Assembly: GCA_012932865.1 (NCBI GenBank)
Contig: SAXG01000044.1
Coordinates: forward strand, 1 to 64,000
Reading direction: 5' to 3'
DNA: 64,000 nt
Source of the DNA: Amylostereum areolatum
Taxonomy: Eukaryota; Basidiomycota; Agaricomycetes; Russulales; Stereaceae
Shown one piece after another: positions 1-11,617 of this stretch. The position numbers and the translations under genes are program-made. The stretch's first letter is position 1. The number at the start of each line of letters is the position of its first letter. Under the pieces are notes generated by a model, which saw only the letters and a list, made by a program, of their open reading frames with translations, did no database searches and was not told the origin of the DNA.

Positions 1-1579
1 ACCTTGGTGCGGTTGATACGACGAGTGTGGAGTTCAACTTCGAGACGATGCTCCTTTGCTCTTCTTGCGATGGGCTCCAGAATGGGATAAAGACGTTCCC
101 AAGCTAGGTTTCGACTGCGATAAATAACATGGTGCGTAGTGCTCAATGTATGGGCCTTACCTTTGTCGGTAAGAGGTTTGGCCACGGATACATCGCGCAG
201 ATTCCATATGAGCGACAAGTCACTCTCCACAAACCCAAGCCCGAGGAAAAGTGACGTGATTCTATGGATGTTATGCTTGAGTCCCCGGTCGCCGCCCATA
301 AAAGGTATCACCCACTGGTTTTGGCGAGCTTTTTTTGACTGAGCAAGCTCCTCGTTGCGACGTTCCGCCTTCATCCTTTCCCATAGGACACATTTCTGCG
401 TGTGCTGTCAATTGATATGTAGCCAGTTATAAGCGGGGCTTGGCTGTTGATATAGATGAGGAAGCTTACCTCGTTGTGTACTACCATGTCTTGCTCCTTG
501 ATACTAATGAAATCTTGCACACAGAACTCAAACTGGCTCCATCGAGCTCCCTCGGAAAAGGTATCCAGGTCTTCAAAAAACTTATTGACATCGGATTGAT
601 TAAGCCACCAGCCAGTGCAACGACGTTCATAGGCTAGCGCGTGAATCAAATCATGGTCACGAAGGACGAGCCTGAGGGAGGATTCGCCAAACTTACAAAT
701 GTATGTAGGCAAGACCCTTCGGACATTGTAAGGAGAGAGATAAGGGCCATACCGGGGTGGTATGGAGATGTTGCCCGACTTGACCAGCCTGACGTTTTTT
801 GAAAATGGATCCTCAGACTTAGACAACGTCGCAACTTACTTTGTCGTTATACAGCTATTGCAGAGGCGTCGGCGCAGTGCAAACAAAATCTTGTGGACTG
901 ACTTTGCACCACAGTTCTAGCGCGATAAATTTAGCGAAGAGTGACAACGAAGCGGCAGGAGAAAGTACACACTTGGCAAAAAGAGCCGCCAAAAAGTAGG
1001 TTCGCCCACTCGAGCTCAGATATGTCGGGAGGGGACGGAGGTGTTCCCACGAGATCTTCGAACGCTTGCTTCCACAAGAATACAGACTGCTTTGAAACAA
1101 GTAGTTGGCGAAAGGCTTTGGTGACGCGTGACAGGCGGACCAAGTCGCTAGGAGCCAAGTGGCCAAAAATCTGGTATGGTCGTTTGGCGGGTGTTAAGTA
1201 GAATGTGAGATGTGGGCAAACCTCATAAAGTATATCTAGGGGCATTGAGGGAAGAGCTTGAAGTCGACCCTTATTCTTCCGTTTGTGGTGTACTCTTGAC
1301 TGGTTGCTTCCGTTTAGATGGGGCCTTCACGGTCGTCCTCCCGCGCTTGGCCATTCTATCCTCTATTTCCTCTATTCAATCGTCAAGACATATCCCAGGT
1401 CACGCAGCAATGAAGAGGATACCGTGATCATCGTCGGACTCAGAATACGAAGAGTCGTCGTGGTCAACCCACACTTCGTCGTCTGTGGCAGCTAGTGAGG
1501 CCGAAGCTGAAGGCGCGGTGGACTTCGAATTGGATGCGCCGGGAAGTTTACCGGTACGAGACCTCGTCGTAGGACGCAT
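1..1579 (-). CDS. F-box protein with paired CxxC motifs, 3' end beyond the left edge
   Basis: Likely substrate-recognition subunit of an SCF ubiquitin ligase. After a Ser/Thr-rich acidic first exon (start ATG at 1579), the F-box begins at 1245 with MPLDILYE and, across a 50-bp intron, continues IFGHLAPSDLVRLSRVTKAF. A WANLLF segment and a split zinc-ribbon-like region follow (FCQVC, then NCGAKS and RRRLCNSC). The helical C-terminal part runs through 826-371 (residues SEDPF to VVHNE) and on to the left edge with the stop codon unseen. Motif order and intron positions match the protein at 44356-46951, so these are paralogues. The link between exon 1 and the F-box is uncertain: the Lys/Arg-rich stretch ending near 1290 must change frame by one base, or use an intron of only about 31 bp, to reach the F-box. 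An alternative upstream ATG is at 1657. Substrate unknown. Confidence 0.8.
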
Positions 1580-1869
1580 CTTAGAAGAGGACGCTGAAGA
1601 CAAGAATGTGGCAGGCCGGGGGCTTAGTCGTGGCGGTTGTTTATAGGATGCAAGCATCGCTTATAGACAAAGGGTTACGGTCAAGACTGCGAAACGCAAA
1701 GTGGTCCGAACGCGACATCACACCAGCCTTTCTTAATGTAGACGTCACGTGTCCGTACCAACTTCCTTCATCCGAAAGCAAGAGAAGGATGAAAGAGAAT
1801 ATAGTGTTGTACATAGCAGGCTACTGTTCTGCTACCATTTAGTTTTACGTCTCGCGTTTCGACTTGGCC

Positions 1870-3492
1870 CTACGCGCTCCCGGCGCTGCTACATGTGCCT
1901 TCCCGTCGCCGTCTTCTAAATCTAACAACGCGTTCGAGCAAGCCTTGCTCTTGCGCTTCCTTGATGAACTCTTGAACGAAGGGCGCGTAGTCCCATGTTC
2001 GCCTGATATGATCATCCTGCCCGAAAACCTTCTGAAAAGATTTTGAAACCAACGGCAGTAGCACAGACTTACGCTAGCGTTCATCGACTTGGAAAGCTCG
2101 TCGTCGACCCCGACCTTTGCGCGGATAGCTTCTTGCATGCAGGCTGTCCACGCCGGGACCAACTCATCTTCCGATAACTCATAAACACGTCGCTGCATTT
2201 GGATGGTTTGATACCCAAAGTCAGAGGCGAAGCCATGGCTAGAGTTCGTAACAGAAGTCGAGAAGACGTTGTCCGAACTGTCTAGCAAAGCTGGATCGAC
2301 CTGGCGATGCGTCGGTCAAACGAGACTGCTGCGCAAGACGGTGGAAGAGAGATACCTGATGTCGCCAAACACTTGACGTGGAGTCTAACCGTCTTTCTAA
2401 GGCCGTCCTTTCTCGCCTGAGAAAGGACAGTTTGTCGCTAGCGACGGCGTACTGGTCGTCGACAAGAGCCATGAGACTGAATCGGATATTTTCACCACCG
2501 TCTGAACCACCGTATTTGTCCATTTTCATTCGGAGAGCGGGGCGGACGATATCCATCCATTCTTCCGTGTTGTGGGGCGAGTTGGCGCTTCCTGCCGACA
2601 TCTCCCCGACTTCAAGAGGACCCGACTTGAGGCCGTCCAACTCCCATACTTTACCGTAGGCAGGTACATAGCCGATGAAGTGAAATGTTTCCTCGCCCTG
2701 CTCATCCACCGTGTTGCTTCCTTTGGGTTTCTGGGTAGATGTAGAAGTGGTTTTACGGCGTTTCGTGGGAGGGTCATCTGGTTGGGGGACGTGGTCGACA
2801 GTGGATATAGATAGAGTATTTTGGGCTGCGCGAATGTCAGATGGCCTAGGGGCGGGAAGTTAGACGGAAGAATATGGTATGAGCAACCATAAACGGCGCA
2901 CCGTGCGAGCGCGTTGTGGACGCGGCGAATGAATGGTGAGTTGGAGATCGCGAGGCCTTTCATCTGAGATACAGACGGTCATTTACTGCGAAAGATCTAT
3001 CCTTCGGTAAGCTTGAAACAGAGAAAAAGGCTCACCACAGGAGACATGGCCTGCGTCTCAGCCTTGAACTCGTGTAGCTGATCTCCAACATCGCATGCAG
3101 GGCAGTTAAGGAGGACGTTGAGGATAGCGAGGGACGCACAGGCGTCATCATTGAGTTGGTTAGCAAACCAGACTTGTTCTGCGGATGGGTCATCGAAGTC
3201 GGCAGGCCGATGGGCATCCTTGTGCCATAGAAAGCAGAAAATGAGGCCATGCGGCTTCAGGTGGGAGACAGCCCACGGTTCGATGCCATACAATTCGACG
3301 ACTTCAAGACCGCGCATCCCAAGGCTACGGATGAGACTGGTAAACACACCTTCAGAATAAACATCAAAGTCGGAGGGCTAGAGAGAGGGGTGGGGACGCA
3401 CCGGGATCGGATTCAACGACGGCAAAGGGTCCACCAACCAGATCGTGTACTGCATGGTCACTGTCCTGCCCGTTTGCGGAAAGGTCGTTCAT
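1870..3492 (-). CDS. Ubiquitin C-terminal hydrolase, UCHL5/UCH37-BAP1 type
   Basis: Cysteine protease (peptidase family C12) that removes ubiquitin from substrates or chains; UCHL5 acts at the proteasome and on chromatin. The N-terminus reads VVESDPG, then VFTSLIRSLGMRGLEVVELYG and HLKPHGLIFCFLWH. The catalytic cysteine is in NQLNDDACASLAIL, the catalytic histidine in ETFHFIGYVP and the aspartate in WELDGLKSGP, so the triad is intact. A Pro/Lys-rich loop (DDPPTKRRK) sits between Cys and His. The C-terminus has a coiled region and DYAPFVQEFIKEAQ, which matches the ULD tail that binds the proteasome or a partner. All introns I traced (for example about 2827-2884) join in frame and the tail exon is phase 0, giving a stop at 1870. 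It is divergent from the glucanase, sharing a 454-bp spacer. Confidence 0.9.
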
Positions 3493-3946
3493 GAGAACGT
3501 TCAATGTCGAGACTGTGTGTGTTTGGCCGTCTGTCGTTCTGTCAGTATGTCGAGGAAATGTAAAGAGCCCGAGGGATGTTGGTGGTGGCACTGACTGTTC
3601 TTGGCTTCAATTCCAAGACAAACGCCTCTCGCGGGTCGCGACTTCAATTGCCTTCCTGTTCTCACACCAACTGTCGCTGTTTCCTCAAGCTGCTTCCACT
3701 GGTGCTTGACACGTTTGAACCGCCGGTGCTATCCTTTGCAGATTTGGACAACCCCCAAGTCCGGAAAGAACATTCAACGAGGGACCGTCGACGGCGTAAC
3801 CTCGGACCGACAACTGTCCTTGGGAGTCGAAACTGTCTCCAATTCTTTCATCTGACCTCCTCCATTCGGCCCACCATTCCCTCCCGGTCCACCACCCTCG
3901 CATAAAGCGCAGAACATGGACTTTCCAACCTTTTCCTGTTCCCGTC
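3493..3946. other. Divergent intergenic region, deubiquitinase / glucanase
   Basis: This 454-bp spacer lies between two start codons pointing away from each other and presumably holds both promoters. Pyrimidine-rich tracts lie just before the glucanase start on the plus strand. I see no clear TATA box and no coding signal. Confidence 0.6.
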
Positions 3947-5631
3947 ATGTCTTACCTCAAAATATCTGGCACCAAGATCGTCAACGATAAAGACGAGGAG
4001 GTCATCCTCAGAGGCGCGGGCCTCGGCGGATGGATGAAGTGCGTGTCTGCCACTAACGATGTATACCATCTACTCATACCTACGTGCAGCATGGAGAACT
4101 TCATATCAGGCAGGCTCGGGTACCGTGTGTTCCTAGACTTATTGCTCATGTTTGTCGTTTAGGCTATCCGGGATGTGAGTTCCAAATTCGCGACCAGTTG
4201 GCAGAAACCATTGGGGCCGAGAAGTCAGAGTTCTTTTTCGACAAGGTATGTCATCCAATTCTGAACATGTGCTGTTGCTGACATCTCTGCTTAGTTTCTG
4301 GAGTATTTTTTCCGGGACGCCGATGCGCAATATTTCAAGAGTTTGGGGTTGAACTGCATCCGGATCGCCTTCAACTATCGTCATTTTGAAGGTCTTCATT
4401 CAGCGCTTTCCTGACCGTTGTCGCCTGTGCTTATACTCTATGCAGATGATATGAACCCCCGCGTCTTGAAGCCGGAGGGTTTCAGGCATCTCGACCGCGT
4501 CATAGACTTATGCGCCACGCACGGCATCTACACCATCCTCGACCTGCACACCGTCCCCGGAGGGCAGAACACTGACTGGCACTCGGACGCGGGTGGGCAT
4601 ATCGCGAATTTTTGGATTCACAAGGACTTCCAGGACCGTGCCGTTTGGCTGTGGGAGGAGCTCGCAAAGCACTACGTTGGGAATACTTGGATCGCGGGCT
4701 ACAACCCTCTCAACGAGCCTACCGACTCAAAGCATACGCGCGTCGTTGAATGGTACAATCGCGTGCACGACGCCATTCGAGCGATCGACGACAAGCACCC
4801 GATCTTCTTTGACGGTAACACCTTCGCATCCGACTTCACGCATTTTGGCGACGCATGGAAACGATGGAACAATGTTGGGTACGGCATCCACGATTACTCG
4901 TTGTTCGGTTTCCCAGCCTCCCTGGAGAAATACGAGAGCACGGAGGTGCAGCGTACGCGGCTAAGGCGGAGCTACGAGAAAAAAACGGGAGTGGATGGAT
5001 ACACATGGGTTGTGCGTATGGAACGGCGAATGGGGGCCTGTGTATGCCCGCAAGGAGTACGACGGGGGCAAGACAGACTTGATCAACGACGAACGCATGT
5101 TGGTTTTGAAAGACCAGCTGGCCATTTATAACAAGGTGTGACTGGTGTCGTTCTCGTCTGTTGCACGCTAACAATGACGATCAGGACCGTCTCAGCTGGT
5201 CTATCTGGCTATACAAAGACATCGGCTTTCAGGGCATGGTGCACGTCTCTCGCGAGTCGCCATATATGACTCTCTTCAAGGACTTTCTGGCGAAGAAGCA
5301 TCGTTTGGCCGTTGATGCGTGGGGCGCGGACACTTCGCAAGTACAACATGTTTACCAGCCGCTCATCGACCTCATACAGAAGGAGATCCCCACGGAGAAC
5401 CAGAACCTCTACCCATGGCCGGTGTGGAAGATGTCCGATCGCGTCGGTCGCCTTGCACGTATCACTCTGCTCTCGGAGTTTTTGGTGAAGGAGTGGGCTG
5501 ACCACTTCAAGGGAAAGAGCGAGGCGGAGTTGGATGCTATTGCAAAGAGCTTCAGTTTCGAGAACTGTTTGCATCGTGACTCGCTCAACAAGATTCTTAC
5601 GGATAACGCGAGCTTGGTGAAGGGGCAGTGA
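3947..5631 (+). CDS. GH5 exo-beta-1,3-glucanase (EXG type), apparent +1 frameshift
   Basis: Glycoside hydrolase family 5, the exo-1,3-glucanase group that trims fungal cell-wall beta-1,3-glucan. The N-terminus (MSYLKISGTKIVNDKDEEV) has no signal peptide, as in Exg3-like intracellular members. Motifs in order: ILRGAGLGGWM, NCIRIAFNYRHFE, ILDLHTVPGGQN, GYNPLNEP (acid/base Glu), GYGIHDYSLFGFP and VWNGEWGPVYARKEYD (nucleophile Glu). The C-terminal half from 5185 (DRLSWSIWLYKDIGFQGM) is open to the stop at 5631. Between RRSYEKK and the nucleophile motif the frame changes at a run of seven A at 4979-4985; six A would restore a continuous reading frame with no intron between them. An intron near 4105-4160 also fits only as GC-AG or with a one-base shift. 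Either the gene is recently broken or the assembly has small insertions. Confidence 0.85.
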
Positions 5632-5952
5632 ACCACATGTACTTACAGTCGTACTGTACGTGCACATGGACTGTCATCAAACGGGTGTGTAGTTGAGACG
5701 TATCTTACCTTCTCCAATCTTAGTACAGTGCAGTGAATCCTGGACGTCGCCCGAGACGATCTGAACAGTGAATCTATCTATGTAGTATCTGAACGCGTAC
5801 AAACGCGTATCACGTGTGTGAGGACAGTACTCACGTGGGAATATTTACTTCGTCTTTGAATTATCTCCCCGAGTCACGGTGTGTCGATGCTGAGGCTGCA
5901 TCGATCTCTCCTCTTACTTCGACACCCACCACGGTTACCGCATCGTAGATTC
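5632..5952. other. Intergenic, glucanase 3' side to valyl-tRNA synthetase promoter
   Basis: This 321-bp stretch has no open frame I can support. It must contain the glucanase 3' end and the VAS1 promoter. I see no strong TATA box, as expected for a housekeeping gene. Confidence 0.5.
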
Positions 5953-8900
5953 ATGTCTCAGCCAGCGTCCGTCCCTCCGTCAGGATCGGCCACACCTGCC
6001 TCCGATGGTCCCACTCCTAACTCAAAGAGCGCAGGTGTGTGTCGCCTGTTCTAGATCGTACAGGGTGTTCTTACGCGTACGACGCGGACTATAGCAAAGA
6101 AGGAGGCCAAAAGGCTAGAAAAAGAAGCCAAGCTTGCTGCGAAGAGTGTCAAGGTCGGTGCCAGCACGCCTGCAGGAGAGAAGAAGGTCAAGGCGGAGAA
6201 GGAGAAGAAGGAGGTGGAGGTGGAGGTGGAGTTCGTGAATACCACACCCAAGGGAGAGAAGAAAGGTCTGTGATATGTTTAATTGCGGCTATCGATATAC
6301 CTGACTGGGATCTATATCGGTAGACCTATCACAGCCTATGGCCAGCGCGTACAATCCCATCGCTGTTGAGTCAGCTTGGTATGATTGGTGGCTCGAGCAG
6401 GGCTTCTTTAAACCTCAACTTACGCCTGAAGGCAAGCCCAAGCCAGAGGGTCTTTTTGTCATTCCCGCGCCTCCCCCAAACGTCACCGGTAGCCTTCACA
6501 TAGGACACGCACTTACGACTGCCATTCAGGATGCCTTGATGCGCTGGTATGTTGACCCCTCCCCCCTCTTCACTCGGGAGAAATGATGAACGGAACCTCC
6601 CTTTAATCTCAGGAACCGCATGCTGGGAAAGACCTCGCTATTCATTCCAGGGTTCGACCATGCTGGCATCTCTACTCAATCTGTGGTTGAGAAGCGTCTC
6701 TTCAAATCCTCAGGAAAGACAAGACATGATCTTGGGCGCGAGAAGTTCTTGGAAACTGTTATGGACTGGAAAACCGAGTACGTCTGTCCCTTCTCCGGTT
6801 TAGTTATCTTTAACGTTGTCACAGCTATCAAGAGCGTATTACGCTTCAATTGTATCGACTTGGCGGAAGCTACGACTGGTCGCGTGCTGCTTTTACCATG
6901 AGCCCCGTACGTGACACCCCCTCGCATAGGCAGATGCCTAGAAGGCTGACCTCGGAGAACATGTAGGAGCTGTCCAAGGCGGTCACAGAAAACTTCTGCC
7001 GACTTCACGAAGAGGGCATCATCTACCGAGCAAACCGTCTCGTCAACTGGTGTGTGCGTTTAAATACGACACTTTCCAACCTAGAGGTGAGCCACTTGCC
7101 ATTACATAGGGCTGGAATTCTGACATGAAAGCCACGCAGGTCGACCAAAAACAACTGACAGGCCGCACGCTGCTCAACGTTCCCGGGTACGATGCGAAGG
7201 AAAAGTTCGAATTCGGCGTTATCACTTCATTCGCTTACCCAATCGAAGGCTCTGGCAAGTTCTTAGTCGCTGACGCTGTGTTGTTTAATGACACGCTTCC
7301 CTCTGAGCGTAGACGAGAAGATCATAGTCGCGACTACGCGTCCGGAAACTATGCTTGGCGACACCGCCGTAGCCGTACACCCAGATGACCCGCGGTACAA
7401 GGTAGTAATCGTGCATGATGTTGTTTCTTTCTTCATTGACGTCCAGTTCCTCAGCACCTTCACGGAAAGTTCGTGAAGCATCCATTTGTGGAACGGCGTA
7501 TACCCATTATCACGGACGCCATCGCGGTCGACATGGAATTCGGCACTGGTGCTGTGAAAATAACTCCTGCACACGACATCAACGACTATGAAGTCGGAGT
7601 ACGTCATCAGCTCGAGTTCATCAACATTCTCAACGATGATGGGACGTTCAACGCCAACGCTGGCGAAAAGTTCAAGGTGCCTCTTTGTGTAAACCCATAC
7701 ATGGATACGGAGCTCAGGTCATACATAGGGGATGAAGCGCTTCCACGCCCGTGTGGCTGTCGTGAAAGCGCTCACGGAGGCAGGCTTGTATATTGAGACC
7801 AAGGACAATCCTATGGCAATTCCTGTCTGCAGGTATGCTTGTCGCCTTCGTTCTCTGTCCGGATTCTTAACCTCTGGGAATCAGCAAATCAGGGGATGTC
7901 ATTGAGCCTGTGTTGAAGCCCCAGTGGTGGGTAAGTTGCAAGCCCCTAGCGGACGAGGCAATCAAGGTAACAACACTGATTATTGCACGGGCTCGTTTCA
8001 CTAACTCCTTGTCAGCGCACGCGGGCAGGCGAGCTTATCATCACACCCAAACAATCCGAGGCCGAGTGGTACCGCTGGCTGGAAAACATTCAAGATTGGT
8101 GTATTTCCCGTCAACTGTGGTGGGGTCACCGCTGTCCAGCGTATTTTGTGAACATCGAGGGCAAAGAGCAGGATGTCAGTTTAGTCCATCCTCTGCACTG
8201 AGCCCTAGTTGACAGTCTGATAGCCCAACGACGGCAAGTATTGGGTGGTTGGTCGTGACCTCACTGAGGCAACAGAACGCGCTAAGAAGCTTGCTGGCGA
8301 TGCCAGGTTTACGATGGAGCAGGATGAAGATGTGCTTGACACATGGTTTTCATCAGGTCTTTGGCCCTTCTCTATCACGGGTTGGCCTGACAAAGTTCGT
8401 TCTCTCGAACGTCCCGCGATGGCCTGCTCCTAACGCTGTTCGGACATGCAGACCTTCGACTTCGAGACTTTCTACCCGTCGACCATCCTTGAAACGGGCT
8501 GGGATATCCTCTTTTTCTGGGTGGCGCGTATGGTGATGCTCGGGATTCGTCTGACTGGTCAGATGCCGTTCAAGGAGGTCCTCTGCCATGCCATGATCCG
8601 TGATGCCCATGGTCGCAAGATGTCTAAATCATTGGGCAATGTTATCGACCCGATCGACGTTATCCAGGGTCTGCCTCTCGAGAAGCTCCACGAGAAGCTC
8701 TACGAGGGCAACTTGGACGAGAAGGAGATCGCCAAGGCGAAAGCAGGCCAGAAGAAAGACTTCCCCAAAGGCATTCCCCAATGCGGAACGGACGCTCTTC
8801 GATTTGCATTGTGTGCCTACAGTGGTGGAGGTAGGCGTTTTCGTACTCGGCCATATGGTCGATAACTCACAACGATCAGGTCGCGATATCAACCTGGAGA

Positions 8901-10204
8901 TTCTTCGTGTAGAGGGCTACCGTAAATTCTGCAACAAGATCTTCAACGCGACTAAATTTGCGATGCTCAAGTTTGACGAGTCATTCAGGCCAACTGCTAT
9001 TGCCCAGGTATGAACGTATCGTCGGGACGTATCTATGCATAGCTAATGATTACTTTCATCTAGCCTACGGGCAACGAGAGCCTCGTCGAAAAGTGGATCT
9101 TGCACAAGCTCAACATCGCGGCGGAGGGGATCAACCGAGAACTGGCGGACCGAGACTTCATGGCTGCTACCAACGTGGCGTACAACTTTTGGTTATACGA
9201 GCTCTGCGATGTTTACATCGTACGTGCACTTAACACCTGCGTAGTGGGAGTTTGATCGCTCATTGTGCTACAGGAAGCGATGAAGCCAATGTCAGAACCA
9301 TCGGCCTCGATCACAACCCGCACGTCAGCGCAACAAACCCTTTATACCTGCCTAGACCACGGCCTGCGCCTTCTTCACCCTTTTATGCCATTCGTGACGG
9401 AAGAACTCTGGCAGCGCCTGCCCCGTAGGCCAGATGACGAGACGCCCTCGATCATGTTAGCGAAATACCCTGTCTTCGTGCGTACGTTTCGAGTCGCTGG
9501 CGTCAACATGCTAATACTATATTTTGGTCACAGGAGCAAGCCTTTGTTTATGACAATGCAGATAAACAGTTTGATCTCACCTTCAATGCCATCCGAAACA
9601 TCCGATCCCTAGCGACATCGTACAGCCTCTACTCGGACATCCAAAGTAAGTTGAGGTTGATCGCTATTCTACTTCCAGGCTGACTCGTCGTTAGCCTTCC
9701 TCCATATTACAAACGATGCCGATGCAGCATTGTTTGAGTCACAGATTCCGACAATGGCTACGCTCACGAAGGGATGCAAATCTATACAAGTCGTGCGCAA
9801 CGTAACTGAGATTCCGGCTGGTTGTGGATCCGCGGTCCTCACGCCAACTATCGGCATCCATATTCTCGTGCGGGTATGTGGCTATCTTGTGTTTTCTCAG
9901 TAGTAATACTCACTTTTCCATAGGGTCTCGTGGATCTGGACACGGAAATCGCGAAAATCGACAAGAAGCTTGACCTCTCACGCCTGAACCTTGAGAAAGT
10001 CCTCAAGCAGGAGGCGCAGCCAGAGTACGAGACGACTGTGCCGGAAAATGTGCGTCTGTTCAACGAGGAGAAGGTTCGTCGTTCGCTCTTTCATCATGGG
10101 GCCCGATTGCATTCTGAGCGTTCCTCGCATTGTAGAGGAAGACGTGTGAGGCTGAAATCGCGACGCTGGAGTTGTCGAAAGAGATGTTCTCTAAGCTGAA
10201 GTAA
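5953..10204 (+). CDS. VAS1: Valyl-tRNA synthetase
   Basis: Class I aminoacyl-tRNA synthetase that charges tRNA-Val; in fungi one gene often supplies both cytosol and mitochondria. The N-terminus is a Ser/Pro-rich leader then a Lys/Glu-rich charged helix ([16 protein letters not shown]), typical of the eukaryotic extension. The catalytic core starts at [14 protein letters not shown]. The ATP-binding HIGH motif is in [10 protein letters not shown] (about 6490-6520) and KMSKS is in [14 protein letters not shown] (about 8610-8655). The CP1 editing domain has [15 protein letters not shown], and [12 protein letters not shown] is intact. The anticodon-binding domain has [17 protein letters not shown], and the C-terminal coiled coil has [16 protein letters not shown]. 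Roughly 15 short introns were traced without a broken frame. It ends [12 protein letters not shown]. Confidence 0.96.
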
Positions 10205-11390
10205 CCACGCTGAGCATGATGTATCACGAACATAATATATGCTATTCTAGACGCATATGGCAGCTGGCTCAAGAGTGTGTGGGAGGGTTGTCTCACTGCC
10301 CGACATGTAGATGCGCGTCAGCTCCCACTGTACAAAGGGTTTAACGACGAGGCTCACGATCACAAAAGCGTCATGCGAAGTATCATCACTCGAGATCACC
10401 CTCAACCTTACAATGTACAATGTAAGGCTGCCATACGTCAACGATGCGATTCTTATATGCGATAAGTCTCCAGGAAAACATGTGAACCATACCATGTGTA
10501 CATGCCCTTGAACGAAACGGAAGTGCAACGTGCAACATGTATAGTATCAAGTTTCTTTGGACACATAAAACTACCCAGCGACACACCTGTATCGCGAACG
10601 CTGGGATCAGTTTACCCGACCCTCCGCCTGGCGCACGGACCTTCGATTTGCGCCTCGGGAGCTCCCGGGGTCCCCCTGGCACCTGGCCCTCCACTCATAT
10701 ATAAGCTCCCCTCTTCGCTGTCTGTTTTCCTTAGACCACACTCAGCTAGGATCTGTTTACAGAAACTAACTCGAGTCTTGCATGTTTACACATGCCACAT
10801 CCTTCAACTCCAGTCGATGACCTCCGCGCGCACTCGTTTGACAGAGAACATGCCTTGTCCTTCTGGGCGGGCTCGAGGACGTTTGGGCGACGCTGCTCGG
10901 GATGCCTTCGGGTGTCCTGGACGCGTTGCCTGCGAGTTGCGCGTTTGTCTGATGGATTACTTTTGGATGTTGGGTCGTGACTTGTACTTTTACTTTGAAA
11001 TCTACCCAGCTTTTCATCTACTGCCTGCATGAGCCGTGTGATGGAAAACTTTCATGAGTTCTGACTTGCAACTTTCAGATCAGCAAGATGCCGTGGCGAA
11101 TGATGAATCAAGTGGAGGATGGCTGGAAGTGACGCGCATGCAGTACACATAAGCGGGGAGGGGGGGGGTTGTGGACAATGGACCTCCCGTGTGTTTTCGC
11201 GAAGCGTTGGTTATTCCCACTTGTCGCTGATCTCCCGTCGCTAACCTAACCAGAAGACAATCGTTCTGGTGGTTGTCGCCGAGGGTAGATTTGAAGTCAG
11301 GCTTGTCGTGTGGACATTCTCATCCCTTCTCCTTCCTTCCCGTTCTACTTACTCAATTTGGATAGAGGTCTCGGTCCCGGTCGCCTGCTC

Positions 11391-11443
11391 TCACGATGAT
11401 GTACGGACAACACAATCATCTTTTGTGAGCGTTCGCCGGACAA
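11391..11443 (+). repeat. Dispersed ~55-bp element, copy A
   Basis: Starts gctctcacgatgatgt and, after a variable 8-12-bp centre, continues atcatcttttgtgagcgttc. The same ends occur at about 26738-26790 (+) and, on the minus strand, at about 54185-54235. The identical outer parts and variable centre are seen directly in the sequence; the function is unknown. Confidence 0.6.
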
Positions 11444-11544
11444 GAAGAATAAGGTCACTGGTCCCGCGCGCGGCGATGTCCTTGACACAAGATCGCCAGT
11501 GTTGTCTTCCAAATTTCCACCCTGAAGCAGAAGGTGTTCTCGTG

Positions 11545-11551
11545 TATATAA
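11545..11551 (+). promoter_or_regulatory. TATA box of the 11618 gene
   Basis: TATATAA lies about 70 bp upstream of the ATG at 11618 and is followed by a CT-rich tract, a common arrangement in strongly expressed basidiomycete genes. Confidence 0.6.
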
Positions 11552-11617
11552 CGTCTCCCTCTTCTCTCGTCTTTTCTACTCATCTCTACCAGCAATACCG
11601 GGCCATTCTCTCCTACG

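Larger units (their letters stand above)
10205..11617. other. 1.4-kb gene-free stretch
   Basis: No reading frame here has a recognisable motif or credible splicing. A TATATAAG-like box at about 10697 is followed by pyrimidine-rich sequence that resembles a promoter, but I found no start codon with a convincing gene after it; a non-coding or very small gene is possible. A G-homopolymer lies near 11158-11168. A roughly 55-bp element at about 11391-11443 recurs in both arms of the inverted duplication. Confidence 0.5.

Noticed and set aside
2290..2370. Apparent break in the deubiquitinase before LLDSSDNVFS.
   Set aside because: A phase-0 intron from the GT after the codons for WRHQ to the ccag before VDPALLDSS restores one frame.
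7729..7800. Apparent frame change in valyl-tRNA synthetase after AGEKFK.
   Set aside because: A normal GT-AG intron (about 7677-7730) joins KFK to [12 protein letters not shown] in frame.
10496..11032. A 178-codon open frame downstream of valyl-tRNA synthetase.
   Set aside because: No ATG-based context, domain, splice pattern or codon bias; antisense frames of similar length overlap it.
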